This document shows, in pieces, positions 1 to 9,288 of a stretch of 64,000 bases of DNA (position 1 is its first letter; the number at the start of each line of letters is the position of its first letter). The notes below the pieces were generated by a model that was given only the letters and a program-made list of their open reading frames with translations, had not been told where the DNA came from and made no database searches. Made by a program: the position numbers and the translations under genes. Source of the stretch: NORP259 sp041398705 (GTDB lineage: Bacteria; Planctomycetota; UBA1135; GCA-002686595); NCBI GenBank assembly GCA_041398705.1, contig JAWKUI010000015.1:10957-74956 (forward strand). Direction: 5' to 3'.

Positions 1-84
1 GGACCCGGAAGCCGACATTCCCCGCAGCGCTCCAACGGAGAGCACGGAAATCGTCAAACCCACCAGACTCCAGACCTTCAGCAT
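1..84 (-). CDS. Start of a secreted protein, cut by the window edge
   Basis: Reading leftwards from an ATG at 84 gives 28 open codons that run off the window. They begin MLKVWSLVGLTISVLSVGAL, with a basic residue, a hydrophobic core of about 15 residues and small residues after it, as in a signal peptide. A GGAGGG lies about 13 nt upstream, a little far for a normal Shine-Dalgarno. The gene would follow 2700..232 on the same strand. The product cannot be named from this much sequence. Confidence 0.4.
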   Translation of the reverse strand, partial: MLKVWSLVGLTISVLSVGALRGMSASGS

Positions 85-231
85 CTCGGGAATTCTACCC
101 TCCAGGAGCAGACACGCAGCGAAGACCCCCCCCGCCACAACAAAGTGTCACCGAACGGGGGAAATCCGCAAGCGGCACCCCATTTCGGGCCTTGCCGGCG
201 GTCCTTGCTGTGCCATTTTGGATCTGGACGC

Positions 232-2700
232 CTAGCGCGGCGCGTCGGGTGCGGGCGCCTCGACCAGCGGAATCGAAAGCCGCCTTTGCGGCCCGACAAG
301 CTGCACTTGGCGCCGCACTTCCCGGTAGCCCGGGATGCGCAGCACGAGCTCAAAGGTGCCCCGCGGCAGGCCCCCCGTGGAAAGGCGAGTGCCCTTGCCC
401 CGGTCTCGCAGGTCCCGGCTCAGCGGGAAGCGATGGCCCTCGAGTTCGGCCCGGCGCGGGTCGGCGTTCTGGAACACGAGCACCGCCACACTGCCGTCGG
501 GCAGGCGGCGCCGGCCCTTGAGGCCATCGAGGTCCAGCTGCAACTCGCTCGCCGGCCCCACCTGGTAACTGCCCAGATCGGCCACCGCCCCCGGCGCCAG
601 ATCCACCTCCGGCAGTTCGAGCTCCTCGAGGCCGCGCGTCTGCAGGCGCAGCTTCACCTTGCCCGGATCGAGCCCCTGGATACGGAACCGGCTGCCCTCG
701 GTGCGCAACACCCCGCCATGCAGGCGGGCGAAACGCAGGAAGGGCACCGGCCCACCGCCTTCCGCCAGCAGCAGTTCGCCGGTGATCGTGCAGGGCTCCA
801 CGGGCGGCCGGGCCTGCACGGTGAGCACCATCGGGCTCGGCAGCGGCACGGTCCACTCCTTGGCCGGTGCGTTCCAGATCCATTCCTCGCCCAATACGCG
901 GATGCTCACCGCAGCCCCGGCCTCCACTTGGCTGCGGATCTGGAAGAAGCCGTAGTCGTCGCTGCGCGTGGCCCAACGCTGGTTCTTGCCGCGCAGTCGC
1001 TCCACCCGCACCGCCACCTTGCCGACCCCGTTGCCCTCGCCGTCGAGCACGTACCCCTGCAGCAGCACGCGCCGCTCGAGCACGTACTCATCCTCCACCA
1101 CCAGGATGCCGTCCTCCCCCGGTTGCAGATCCCGGGGGATATTCACCCGCCGCCGATCGGGACTCTCGCCGGGTTGGTCGAACTGCACGATGAGCCGTTG
1201 GCCGCGATAGCGCGACCAGCCTTCCGCCTCGAATCGGCCTTCGCCGTCGGTCTGCCCCGCGCCGAATTCACGGCCGAGGATGTCGGTCAGTTTCCAGTCG
1301 AGCCCGACCCAAGGTGCGCCATCGCTGTCGACCACGCGGCCAAGCAGGCGCCCACCGCCCGCCAAAACCACCTTCAGGTCCGTGCGCTCCTGACCCGGCC
1401 GCAAGGTGACCGCGTTCGTGCCTTGCAGCGTGCGGCCAGCCTCGTCTGCGAGGGTGCCCGAGACCCACAACATGAGGTTCGAAGGCACCGAGGCGATCTC
1501 GAACGCGCCGGCACCGTCGCATTCGACCTGGCCGAGTTGCCGCACTTCGATGGGTTGGCTTCGGGGCCCCGGATTCACCGGTCCACTCGACCCCAGGATC
1601 CCGTACCGCACCGTTGCGTAGGGCGCAGGCGTCTCATCCGCGTGCAGAACTACCCCGGCCAGGCGCGCGGGCCCGGCCAGCTTGAACGTGCGCTCCGCTT
1701 GTTCTGTCCAGGCGCTCGCGTCGAGGTATCCCGAATCGGTGCGCGTGCCCCACGGGGCCGTGATGCGCAGGTTGCTGCGCACCCCCGCGGCCACGGGCAC
1801 ACGCGCCCGGCCCTGTGCGTCGGTTTCGCCGCGCCAGTCGGCTTCGCCCTCCAATTCGCGCGGCACGCCCAGCGCGTGGTAGTACAGCGCGAGTTCCGCC
1901 CCGGCGACCGGCTGATCGGAATCGGTCTGCAGCACCACGATGGGCACGTCGATCCGCTGCTCGGACACGATCCACTGCACGCGCGTCTCGCGGCCCGGCT
2001 GCACCCAGACTTCCTTGGCCATCACGTAGACGCCCGGGCCGAGCACGACGCGGTAGCGTCCGGGAATCAGATCTGCGAAGCGGAAGGCGCCGTTCCCATC
2101 GAGCTTCTTGCGCTCGAGCACGGCATCGTCATCGATCGCCAAGAGCCGCGCCTCGAGTCCCTCTTCGCCCTTGCCGTAGGTCCCCACAATGGCCCCGGAT
2201 TGCGCCATCCGCACCAGCACGGGTTCTGGGCTGCGCAACATCGGCCGCCGCACCGGCACGAACCCCGTGGCGCGGACCTCGAGCCGCGCGGCGCGGCCCG
2301 CGGGCACTTGGAGCTGGGCTTTGCCCTCGCCATCGCTGCGCGCTTGCGCCTGCTGCCCGTCGATCCAGGCCAGCACTTCGGCGTCGGCCAAGGGCGCGGC
2401 GTTGCGCTCGGCGCGCACGGTGATGGTCCAAGGCACAAGTTCCTGTCCCACGAACGCAGGAGGCGCCTCGACCTCGGTTTTGGGGGGGACGAGGGAGTAC
2501 CGCTCGCCGCTACCGGTTTCGACGCCGGCGGCCGCGCCTGCGAGCGACGATTCGGAAGTCCCTTCGGCCGCGGCATCCTCCACGCCATTGCGCGACAACC
2601 CTTGCGAACCTTCGGCGCCAGGGCCCCGCAGCAGCAGGAACCCCAATGCGGCCCCCAGGACCAGGACCACCGAAACCAGCAGGATGCCGCGTTGTTTCAT
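232..2700 (-). CDS. Membrane-anchored protein with repeated carboxypeptidase-regulatory-like domains
   Basis: The frame is open far upstream, but the start chosen is the ATG at 2700, which overlaps the stop of the beta-propeller gene by ATGA and opens with MKQRGILLVSVVLVLGAALG, a signal anchor (residues 5-25). That gives 822 aa. The rest is a string of beta-sandwich units of the carboxypeptidase-regulatory (transthyretin-like) type, each with a pattern like DGEGKAQLQVPAG, DGNGAFRFADLIPGRYRVVL or DSDGAPWVGLDW followed by G-R-F. Such repeats are common in large planctomycete surface proteins and have no enzymatic role of their own. I infer an extracytoplasmic structural or adhesive protein, translated together with the propeller protein upstream. 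Confidence 0.8.
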   Translation of the reverse strand: MKQRGILLVSVVLVLGAALGFLLLRGPGAEGSQGLSRNGVEDAAAEGTSESSLAGAAAGVETGSGERYSLVPPKTEVEAPPAFVGQELVPWTITVRAERNAAPLADAEVLAWIDGQQAQARSDGEGKAQLQVPAGRAARLEVRATGFVPVRRPMLRSPEPVLVRMAQSGAIVGTYGKGEEGLEARLLAIDDDAVLERKKLDGNGAFRFADLIPGRYRVVLGPGVYVMAKEVWVQPGRETRVQWIVSEQRIDVPIVVLQTDSDQPVAGAELALYYHALGVPRELEGEADWRGETDAQGRARVPVAAGVRSNLRITAPWGTRTDSGYLDASAWTEQAERTFKLAGPARLAGVVLHADETPAPYATVRYGILGSSGPVNPGPRSQPIEVRQLGQVECDGAGAFEIASVPSNLMLWVSGTLADEAGRTLQGTNAVTLRPGQERTDLKVVLAGGGRLLGRVVDSDGAPWVGLDWKLTDILGREFGAGQTDGEGRFEAEGWSRYRGQRLIVQFDQPGESPDRRRVNIPRDLQPGEDGILVVEDEYVLERRVLLQGYVLDGEGNGVGKVAVRVERLRGKNQRWATRSDDYGFFQIRSQVEAGAAVSIRVLGEEWIWNAPAKEWTVPLPSPMVLTVQARPPVEPCTITGELLLAEGGGPVPFLRFARLHGGVLRTEGSRFRIQGLDPGKVKLRLQTRGLEELELPEVDLAPGAVADLGSYQVGPASELQLDLDGLKGRRRLPDGSVAVLVFQNADPRRAELEGHRFPLSRDLRDRGKGTRLSTGGLPRGTFELVLRIPGYREVRRQVQLVGPQRRLSIPLVEAPAPDAPR

Positions 2701-3560
2701 GAGACGAGCGCGGGGAACGCCCCGTAACAGGTGCCTTCGAGGGTGAAGACCTGGATGCGGTCCCCGTAACGATCCATCACGAACAGCCGGTCGGGTTGCA
2801 GACCGCTGCCGGGTACGAATGCGAGTGCACAGGGCTCTTCCACCTGGCCATCGCCGCTGCCCCCCCACGCAACCTGCCCGAGCCGTCGGCCATTGTCCGC
2901 CACGCGGTAGATGCCCGTGGAGTCGCCGCCCATGGCCACGATCAGGGTGCCGTCGCCGTCCACCGCCAAAGCCGTCGCCGGCCCATGCCCGGGGATCTCG
3001 TCGAGCGCGACCTGAAAGTGGAAGTTGCCGCCGCGGAAGACCTGCACCCGGCGCGGCGCCCCTTCGAGCACCAACAGATCGCGGCTGCCGCGACTCGCGA
3101 GCCCAAGCACGTCCTCGAAGCGCCCCTCGGGGTCGCCGTCCGGTCGCAGGGACAAGCTGCGCCCCCCCGCCGGCTCGAGCACCTGCACCGCGTGGCGCCG
3201 CCGCCCCGCGCTCGCCACCGTCAGCACCAACTCGTCGTCGCTGCCGAGCGCGAGCACGGCCACCGGTTCGCCGAGTTCCCCGGCCACGTCGGCGCCGCCC
3301 TGCTCTTGACGGATCTCCGCCACCTGCACGCCGAACAGCGTGAAACCGCGCAGCACTCCCGCCGCCTGGTCCGCCACCCACAACCGGTGGTCCGCATCGA
3401 GCGAAAGCCCCGCCGCCGAAGAACGGCCCGCGTGTTCATCGCGGTACTCGGCGATACGACGCAGCAGCCGGCCATCCAGATCGTACGCCGTGATCTGGGC
3501 CGACTTCGCGTGGCGCCCTACGTAGAGCACCCCGGCGTGTGCGCACATGCTGCCGTGCAT
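2697..3560 (-). CDS. NHL/six-bladed beta-propeller protein
   Basis: A 287-aa protein built of repeats in which short strands alternate with G-D-G/D-R turns, for example LYVGRHAKSAQITAYDLDGR, LSLDADHRLWVADQAAG, LAVDGDGTLIVAMGGDS and LFVMDRYGDRIQVFTLEG. This is the NHL pattern of a beta-propeller that binds protein or ligand surfaces. There is no N-terminal hydrophobic segment, so it may be cytoplasmic unless a start further upstream is used. Its last codon overlaps the start of the carboxypeptidase-regulatory-repeat gene by ATGA, so the two are almost certainly co-translated. A TACGAT box ends 6 nt before the ATG and no Shine-Dalgarno is visible. The family is clear; the function is unknown. 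Confidence 0.75.
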   Translation of the reverse strand: MHGSMCAHAGVLYVGRHAKSAQITAYDLDGRLLRRIAEYRDEHAGRSSAAGLSLDADHRLWVADQAAGVLRGFTLFGVQVAEIRQEQGGADVAGELGEPVAVLALGSDDELVLTVASAGRRRHAVQVLEPAGGRSLSLRPDGDPEGRFEDVLGLASRGSRDLLVLEGAPRRVQVFRGGNFHFQVALDEIPGHGPATALAVDGDGTLIVAMGGDSTGIYRVADNGRRLGQVAWGGSGDGQVEEPCALAFVPGSGLQPDRLFVMDRYGDRIQVFTLEGTCYGAFPALVS

Positions 3561-3566
3561 GGGCCC

Positions 3567-3572
3567 ATCGTA
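3567..3572 (-). promoter_or_regulatory. Candidate -10 box (TACGAT), leaderless start for the beta-propeller gene
   Basis: TACGAT is followed by GGGCCC and then the ATG at 3560. With a usual 6-7 nt from the -10 box to the transcription start, the message would begin at the start codon. It is one of a set of TANNNT boxes in the same position in this window. No convincing -35 element is seen. Confidence 0.45.
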
Positions 3573-3665
3573 GCGACAGGCGGTGGCCCATGGCAGCCGC
3601 GTTCTCGGCCGGCGGGCCGCCGCGCCGTAAGAGAACCGTTGGGCCCCACTTCCGGGCTCGCTCCG

Positions 3666-4523
3666 TCACGCGCGGGCCGGGTCCCGGAGTTCGACGAAGA
3701 GCACCTCCGCCGGCGCGCGGTAGCGCAGCGGCAGGCCCACCACGCCGAGCCCGCGATTGCAGAGCAGGGTCGTCCGGCCGCGCCGCACGCGCAGGCCCGG
3801 ATGCGCGGGCCCCAGATGCCGCAACCAGGGCAAGTCGATCTGCCGCCCGTGGCTGTGGCCCGCGAGCAGCACCATGCAGCGCGGATCCGCCAGACTTTCG
3901 AGCCCGCGCGGATGGTGGCACAAGCCGATCTCCCACCGCTCGGCGCCGCGCCCCGCGCGCGCCGCCGCGCCATCGAGTCGCGGACTCTCCTCCAGGTCGT
4001 TCCAACCGGCGATCCAAAGCGGCAGGCCGGGGACCGCCTGACCCGCGTCCTGCAACACGGTGATGCCCGCCTCGCCGAGCAAGCGCACCAATTGCCCTTG
4101 CTCGTGTTTGCGGTAGTCGTGGTTGCCGAACGCGGCAAACGCGCCGAGCCGCCGGGGCAGGCGCGCGAACTCTTCTTGCAGCGGCAGCACATCGGTCCAG
4201 CGGTCGGTGATGTAGTCGCCGCCGAGCAGCAAGAGATCGGGCACGCGATGTTCGAGGACGTGCTGCACCCCGGCCAACGCGCCCCGGCCGAAAAATGGCC
4301 CCGCGTGCAGATCGCTGATGTGCGCGCAGACGAGACCGTGCAGTTCCGCCGGCAAACCCGGAACCTCCACCACCTCCGTGCGCGAATGGATGCGCCCAGG
4401 CCGCAGGAACCACCAGCGATACAAGAATCGCCCGCCGAGCGCTGCCGCCACGGTGCGGCAGGTGCGGAAGAACGCCAACCGCACCCAGGGATGCCGTCGC
4501 GGTGCTTGGCGCAGGGTCTGCAT
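3666..4523 (-). CDS. Metallophosphoesterase, YkuE/membrane-associated type
   Basis: A 285-aa calcineurin-like phosphoesterase. All the metal-site motifs of the family are present in order: ISDLHAG (D71, H73), LLGGDYITDR, FGNHDYRKH, CHHPRG and LAGHSHGRQIDLP. These bind two metal ions and hydrolyse phosphomonoesters or diesters. Residues 1-45 are basic and hydrophobic and probably lie against the membrane, as in the YkuE/YaeI-like subfamily, whose members often act on phospholipid or cell-envelope substrates. The substrate here is not known. A TAGGCT box lies 8 nt before the ATG. The gene stands alone, downstream of the anti-sigma-like gene on the same strand. Confidence 0.88.
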   Translation of the reverse strand: MQTLRQAPRRHPWVRLAFFRTCRTVAAALGGRFLYRWWFLRPGRIHSRTEVVEVPGLPAELHGLVCAHISDLHAGPFFGRGALAGVQHVLEHRVPDLLLLGGDYITDRWTDVLPLQEEFARLPRRLGAFAAFGNHDYRKHEQGQLVRLLGEAGITVLQDAGQAVPGLPLWIAGWNDLEESPRLDGAAARAGRGAERWEIGLCHHPRGLESLADPRCMVLLAGHSHGRQIDLPWLRHLGPAHPGLRVRRGRTTLLCNRGLGVVGLPLRYRAPAEVLFVELRDPARA

Positions 4524-4531
4524 GGGGCGTC

Positions 4532-4537
4532 AGCCTA
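4532..4537 (-). promoter_or_regulatory. Candidate -10 box (TAGGCT) for the metallophosphoesterase
   Basis: TAGGCT lies 8 nt before the ATG at 4523. This matches the spacing of the other TANNNT boxes in the window and predicts a message with almost no 5' leader. Confidence 0.35.
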
Positions 4538-4575
4538 ACGCGCGCGCGGCGCGATCGGGTCTGGACAATCGGCGC

Positions 4576-5331
4576 TCAGCGCTCCAGGGACTCGCCAGCC
4601 GTCAATTCGACCTGGCCCAGGGCATCGGTCCAGCGGGCCGAACCGGCGAGGCAGGACACCCGCAGGGTGCCGTCGCGCAGGCTCAATTCGCAGCGGGCCT
4701 GATCGTCCTTCGATCGCAGCACACCGAGCGAAGTGAAACACTCGAAGGGACCCGCCACGGCCAGGTCGCCCGCGTAGAAGTGCGTGGCCTTGCGCGCCGC
4801 GCTGTCGAGGCGCAGTTCGCTGCCGCCGTGCAGCACCCACACGGTGCCGGCGGTGTGCAACTCGGCGCGACCCCCATCGGTGACTCCCAGCCGTTCGCCG
4901 GAGCGCAACTTGCCGCCAGCACCGGGGCCAACCAGTTCGATGCCCCGCACCCACACCCCCGGGGTCTGGGCGAGCACCTTCGCGCCGCCGGGGGCCAAAG
5001 CGGGCAGGAAGATCAGCAGCAGCAGGGCCACGAAAAAGGCCGGGTAGACCATCGAACGCAGCCTCGCGTGGCGGAAGCGGCGCGAGTCCTGGGCTTCGAA
5101 GACGTCCCGGCGCAGTTCGTGGCTGCGGCGGGCCTTGACCTCGGCATCGCGCAGGATGCGGCGCTCGTGCCCCAGGCGCGCGAGGGTGCCGGCCACCGAT
5201 TGGAAGAGTTCGGCGCACTCGGCGCAGTCCTGGCAGTGGGCGCGCAGGCTGCGGTGCTCCGACGCGGGCAGGTTGCCGCTGGCGAAGCGGCGTACCTGTT
5301 CCTGGGCGGTCTGGCAGTCGGGGGCAGTCAT
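4576..5331 (-). CDS. Putative anti-sigma-type zinc-finger membrane protein with FecR-like C-terminus
   Basis: The chosen start at 5331 gives 251 aa beginning MTAPDCQTAQEQ; an ATG at 5355 is an alternative. Residues 20-45 hold H-R-S-L-R-A-H-C-Q-D-C, the H-x3-C-x2-C-like zinc ligand set of anti-sigma (ZAS) domains. One membrane segment follows near residues 95-115 (VYPAFFVALLLLIFLPAL). The outer half is a beta-rich region with G-E-R-L-G-V-T-D-G-G-R-A-E-L-H and GGSELRLDSAA patterns, like the FecR ligand-sensing domain. Together these suggest a transmembrane regulator that holds a sigma factor at the inner face. No sigma gene is adjacent, since the next gene upstream is gltX, so its partner is unknown. 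Confidence 0.65.
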   Translation of the reverse strand: MTAPDCQTAQEQVRRFASGNLPASEHRSLRAHCQDCAECAELFQSVAGTLARLGHERRILRDAEVKARRSHELRRDVFEAQDSRRFRHARLRSMVYPAFFVALLLLIFLPALAPGGAKVLAQTPGVWVRGIELVGPGAGGKLRSGERLGVTDGGRAELHTAGTVWVLHGGSELRLDSAARKATHFYAGDLAVAGPFECFTSLGVLRSKDDQARCELSLRDGTLRVSCLAGSARWTDALGQVELTAGESLER

Positions 5332-5474
5332 GACGTTGGCACCAGCGGGTGCCATCGGCCGGCATCGCCGGAAGCTGGAGCGGATTCTGGCCAGGGCCGG
5401 CGGGCCCTTCCCAGGTGCGGGTAGGGGCGGTGCGGGCCTGGGCGGTGCCCCCCTCCCCCCCACGATCCGCACGC

Positions 5475-6950
5475 TCACGCGAGACGCCGGGCCCCGGTGC
5501 GGATGCGCACCAAGCTCGACTCCCGCCCGAGCAACGCCATGGACTCGAACAAGTCGGGCCCCCCGGCCATGCCGGTCAGCGCTAGGCGCAGCGGCTGGAA
5601 CAGGTCGGGGATCTTCGCCCCACGCTCGCCAATCCAGTGTTTGGTGGCGCCCGCCAGGTCCTCGCCATCGAGGGCTCCCGCCTCGAGCGCATCGGCGTAG
5701 GCGTTCAGCATGTCCGCCGCACCGGCCCGCTTGCGCGCACCCGCTTCGGCTTTCTCCTCGTACACGACTTCCGCATCGGGTTGGAAGAAGAAGCCCGCGG
5801 CGGCGGGGAAATCCCCATACAGGGTGAGGCGCTCGCGCACCGCCCCCACGACCTCTTGGAACCACGGCCAACGGGCGCGCAGGTCTTCGGCGCTAAGCAG
5901 ACCCGCCGCCTGGGCGTGCGGGGCCACGTGGCGCGCGAGGGTTTCGGCATCCTCGCGGCGCAGGTACTCGCCCGCCATCCAACGGAACTTGTCGGGGTCG
6001 AACACCGCACCCGCCTTCGACACATTGCGGATGTCGAAATGCGCGAGCAGGTCGTCGCGCGTGAACAGATCGGTCTCCCCGTCGAGGGCCCAACCTTGCA
6101 ACGCGAGGAAGTTCACGATCGCCTCGCGCGGGTACCCCTTCTCCTGATAGTCGGACAAGGCGGTATCGCCGGTGCGTTTGCTGAGTTTCTTGCGGTCGGT
6201 GCCGAGCATCAGCGGCAGGTGCGCAAACGCGGGCACCGGGTAGTCGAGCGCCGCGTACAGCAGGATCTGCTTGGGCGTATTGACCAGGTGCTCCTCGCCG
6301 CGGAACACGTGGCTGATGCACATGTCCACGTCGTCGCACACCACGACGAAGTTGTAGGTGGGCGCTTCCCCGCCGCGGCGCACCATGACCCAATCGTCGA
6401 TCTCGTGGTGCGGGATCGTGACGGTGCCGCGGATCAGGTCGTCGAAGGTGGTTTCGCCGTCGGGGATGCGGAAGCGGATCGCGAAGGGTTCCCCCGCCGC
6501 CGCCCGCCGGGCGGACTCGGCGGCGTCGAGGTTCCGGTCGCCGCCGCGATAGGCCACACGCTGTTTGCGCGCCTCCTGCTCGGCGCGCCAGGAATCGAGT
6601 TCCTCCGCCGTGGAGAAGTCGCGATAGGCGTGGCCGCTCGCGATCAACTGCTGGGCGAGCTCCAGGTGCCGCGCCACGCGTTCGCTCTGCCGGTACGGCG
6701 CGTAGGGGCCGGGGCGGTCGGGGCCTTCGTCCCAATCGAGTCCCAGCCAGGTGAGCCCTTCGAGGATCGCGCGCTCGCTCGCTGCGGTGTTGCGATCGTG
6801 ATCGGTGTCCTCGATGCGCAGGATGAACTTGCCGCCGAAACGCCGGGCGTAGGCCCAGTTGAACAAGGCGGTACGGCACAGGCCGAGGTGCACGGTGCCG
6901 GTGGGACTGGGGGCGATGCGGACGCGGATCGGCTGGCTCATGGCGGACAA
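5475..6950 (-). CDS. gltX: Glutamyl-tRNA synthetase
   Basis: A 491-aa class I aminoacyl-tRNA synthetase that charges tRNA with glutamate. The ATP-binding HIGH-type motif is in RIAPSPTGTVHLG near residue 20, followed by the family hallmark LRIEDTDHDRN, the glutamate-site region VRRGGEAPTYNFVVVCDDV, FRGEEHLVNTPKQ, and the KMSKS-type loop as DRKKLSKRTG. Length and motif order are normal. The first two methionines (6950, 6941) are both possible starts; MSQPIRVRIAPSP from 6941 is the more usual beginning. No clear Shine-Dalgarno is seen. In many bacteria that lack a separate GlnRS this enzyme also charges tRNA-Gln; that cannot be judged here. Confidence 0.97.
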   Translation of the reverse strand: MSAMSQPIRVRIAPSPTGTVHLGLCRTALFNWAYARRFGGKFILRIEDTDHDRNTAASERAILEGLTWLGLDWDEGPDRPGPYAPYRQSERVARHLELAQQLIASGHAYRDFSTAEELDSWRAEQEARKQRVAYRGGDRNLDAAESARRAAAGEPFAIRFRIPDGETTFDDLIRGTVTIPHHEIDDWVMVRRGGEAPTYNFVVVCDDVDMCISHVFRGEEHLVNTPKQILLYAALDYPVPAFAHLPLMLGTDRKKLSKRTGDTALSDYQEKGYPREAIVNFLALQGWALDGETDLFTRDDLLAHFDIRNVSKAGAVFDPDKFRWMAGEYLRREDAETLARHVAPHAQAAGLLSAEDLRARWPWFQEVVGAVRERLTLYGDFPAAAGFFFQPDAEVVYEEKAEAGARKRAGAADMLNAYADALEAGALDGEDLAGATKHWIGERGAKIPDLFQPLRLALTGMAGGPDLFESMALLGRESSLVRIRTGARRLA

Positions 6951-7096
6951 TCGGGGCAGTTGGGGCGACCAGGATAGGCCGGGTGGCGGCTAGGGCTCCA
7001 GGACTGCCGCCGAAAACCCGCGGCGGGGGCCAGACCCCCGTTGCCGCCGGGGGGAATCGGCCCCCCCGGCCACGGGAATTGCTTGGGGGCAGGTCC

Positions 7097-7102
7097 TAGG
7101 AT
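7097..7102 (+). promoter_or_regulatory. Candidate -10 box (TAGGAT) for add
   Basis: TAGGAT followed by GACCGG and then the ATG at 7109. The box-to-start distance of 6 nt predicts a leaderless message. No Shine-Dalgarno lies between. Confidence 0.45.
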
Positions 7103-7108
7103 GACCGG

Positions 7109-8191
7109 ATGACCCAGAAACTCGACCTCGAAACCATCCGCCGGCTGCCGAAGGTCAGCCTGCACGACCACCTGGACGGCAGCCTGCGGCCCGCCACCAT
7201 TCTCGAGCTCGCCGATGCCAAGGGGTACGAGGGCCTGCCCGAACGGGACCCTGCGGCCCTCGCCACCTGGTTCGCCCGCGGCGCCGACCGCGGCAGCCTG
7301 CCCCTGTACCTCGAAGGGTTCGCCCACACCATCGCGGTGATGCAGAGCGCCGATGCCCTCGAACGCGTGGCCTACGAATACGCCGAAGACATGCACGCGG
7401 ACGGCGTGGTGTACTTCGAAGTGCGTTTCGCCCCCCACTTCCACACCGCGGAGGGCCTCGGGCTCGACGCCGTGCTCGAAGCCGTGCTCGCGGGCCTCGC
7501 CCGGGGCAAACGCGACTTCGGCGTGGAATCGAGCGTGATCGTGTGCGCGCTGCGCAACCAGTCCCCCGAACTCTCGCTCAAACTCGCCGAACTGGCCGCG
7601 TCGTGGATGGACCGCGGCGTGTGCGGCTTCGACCTGGCCGGCGAAGAGGCCGGGCACCCCGCTAAGGAACACCTGGCGGCGTTCCAACTGATCAAGCGCC
7701 GCAACGGCTCGATCACGATCCACGCGGGCGAGGGATTCGGCCCCGAGAGCATTTGGCAGGCCCTGCAGTTCTGCGGCGCCCACCGCATCGGCCACGGCAC
7801 GCGCCTCATCGAGGACATGGCGGTGTACGAAGGCAAGGTGATCCAGTCGGGTAGTCTGGCGCGCTACGTGCTCGACCACCGCATCCCGATCGAGATCTGC
7901 CTGTCGAGCAACGTGCACACCGGCGCGTGCAAGAGCCTGGCGGAGCACCCCTTCCCCCACTTCCTGCGCGAGGGGTACCGCGTCTGCCTGAACACGGACA
8001 ACCGGTTGATGAGCAACACGACCCTCAGCCGCGAGTACCTACTGGCGGTGGAGACCTTCGGCCTCGAACTCAAGGACCTCGAACGCCTCTCGGTCAACGC
8101 GATGAACGCGGCGTTCCATCCCTACGAACCGCGCAAGCGCCTGGTGGACGAAAAGATCGTGCCGCCCTACCTCGCGGCGCGGGGAGCCTGA
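7109..8191 (+). CDS. add: Adenosine deaminase family protein
   Basis: A 360-aa metal-dependent hydrolase of the adenosine/AMP deaminase family, which converts adenosine to inosine in purine salvage. The zinc ligands H19 and H21 are in SLHDHLDGSL. The catalytic region ITIHAGEGFGPESIW carries the third His and the catalytic Glu. HRIGHGTRL, EICLSSNVHTGA and LNTDNRLMSNTTLSREY supply the remaining His and the two Asp residues. Length and order are those of a full enzyme. The esterase gene starts 3 nt after the stop, so the two form an operon. Some members of the family act on other aminopurines, so the exact substrate is inferred. Confidence 0.93.
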   Translation: MTQKLDLETIRRLPKVSLHDHLDGSLRPATILELADAKGYEGLPERDPAALATWFARGADRGSLPLYLEGFAHTIAVMQSADALERVAYEYAEDMHADGVVYFEVRFAPHFHTAEGLGLDAVLEAVLAGLARGKRDFGVESSVIVCALRNQSPELSLKLAELAASWMDRGVCGFDLAGEEAGHPAKEHLAAFQLIKRRNGSITIHAGEGFGPESIWQALQFCGAHRIGHGTRLIEDMAVYEGKVIQSGSLARYVLDHRIPIEICLSSNVHTGACKSLAEHPFPHFLREGYRVCLNTDNRLMSNTTLSREYLLAVETFGLELKDLERLSVNAMNAAFHPYEPRKRLVDEKIVPPYLAARGA

Positions 8192-8194
8192 TCC

Positions 8195-9226
8195 ATGCGC
8201 GTCGATGACCGCACGCCGCTCGGCCTCTTCGGACGGCTGTTGTTCGTGCACCTTCCAAGCCGCGTGCTCGAGGGCAACGCCCTAGGGGACGCGAGCCTGC
8301 GCGAGCTGGCGCTCTACGTGCCCCCCGGTGTCACGAACGATCCCGTGCCCGCGACCCTGCTGCTCTCGGCGTTCACCGGCACGCCCGCCCCCCTCTGGGA
8401 AAGCCACCCGTGGAAACGCGGTGCCCTGTGGACCTGGGATGCCGCCATCGCCCGCGGCGACGCGCCGCCCATGGCCCTGGTGATGCCCGACACGTTCACG
8501 CGGATGGGCGGCAGCCAGTTCGTGAACTCCAGCGCCACCGGTCGCTGGCAGGACTACGTTCTGCAGGAAGTCCTGCCTGCCGCCTGCGCCCACGCGCCGA
8601 TCGACCCAAAGCGGATAGCGGCGGCGGGCAAGAGTTCGGGCGGCTTCGGTGCCCTGCACCTGTGCATGCAGTCGCCCGGGACGTTCCGCGCGGTGGCTTC
8701 GATCGCCGGCGATTGCCACTTCGAGTACGGCTATGGCAGCGAGTTCCTGGCGGCGGCGCGGGGACTCGCCGCGCACGGCGGAGACCCCCGCGCTTTCCTG
8801 GACAAGTTCTATGAAACGTCCGACCTGGGCGGCGATGGGCACGCGGTGCTCAACCTGCTGGCCATGTCCGCGTGTTATTCCCCGAATCCGGCGAATCCGC
8901 TGGGCTTTGATCTCCCCATCGATCTCCGCACCGGCGCGCGTATCGACGCGGTCTGGCAGCGTTGGCTCGCGTTCGACCCGGTGATTGCCTGCGCCGCATA
9001 CCCCGGTGCTTTGACCGCGCTCGACCTGCTCTACCTGGAAGCGGGCAGCAAGGACGAGTTCCATTTGCAGTTCAGCCTGCGCATCCTCGTCGAGCGGCTG
9101 CGCGACCTGGGTATCGCCTGCGAGCACGTGGAGTTCGAGGGGGGCCACTTCGGGATGGATCGGCGCTTCGCCGAGGTGCTGCCGCGTCTGGCCCGGGCCC
9201 TGCATGGCGGGCCGCAAGCGAACTGA
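8195..9226 (+). CDS. Alpha/beta-hydrolase, esterase D-like
   Basis: A 343-aa cytoplasmic protein with the alpha/beta-hydrolase esterase layout. The nucleophile elbow is in RIAAAGKSSGGFGALH (G-x-S-x-G). An acidic residue follows in EAGSKDEFHLQF, and the catalytic His is in EFEGGHFGMDRRF. The preceding PMALVMPDTFTRMGGSQFVN resembles the oxyanion and substrate loop of S-formylglutathione hydrolase and related esterases. It begins 3 nt after add, so it is co-transcribed with the adenosine deaminase, but no metabolic link is known to me. The hydrolase fold is clear; the substrate is not. Confidence 0.82.
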   Translation: MRVDDRTPLGLFGRLLFVHLPSRVLEGNALGDASLRELALYVPPGVTNDPVPATLLLSAFTGTPAPLWESHPWKRGALWTWDAAIARGDAPPMALVMPDTFTRMGGSQFVNSSATGRWQDYVLQEVLPAACAHAPIDPKRIAAAGKSSGGFGALHLCMQSPGTFRAVASIAGDCHFEYGYGSEFLAAARGLAAHGGDPRAFLDKFYETSDLGGDGHAVLNLLAMSACYSPNPANPLGFDLPIDLRTGARIDAVWQRWLAFDPVIACAAYPGALTALDLLYLEAGSKDEFHLQFSLRILVERLRDLGIACEHVEFEGGHFGMDRRFAEVLPRLARALHGGPQAN

Positions 9227-9288
9227 GACAGGGCGCGCCCCGAAAGCGGATCTTGCCGGGTCGGGATCTTCCCGGGCCGGCCTTCCGC

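Noticed and set aside
145..2727. Long plus-strand open frame opposite the carboxypeptidase-regulatory-repeat gene
   Set aside because: Its composition (Arg, Pro, His, Gln, Ala) is what antisense frames of GC-rich genes give; no domain, no start signal. The minus strand encodes recognisable repeats.
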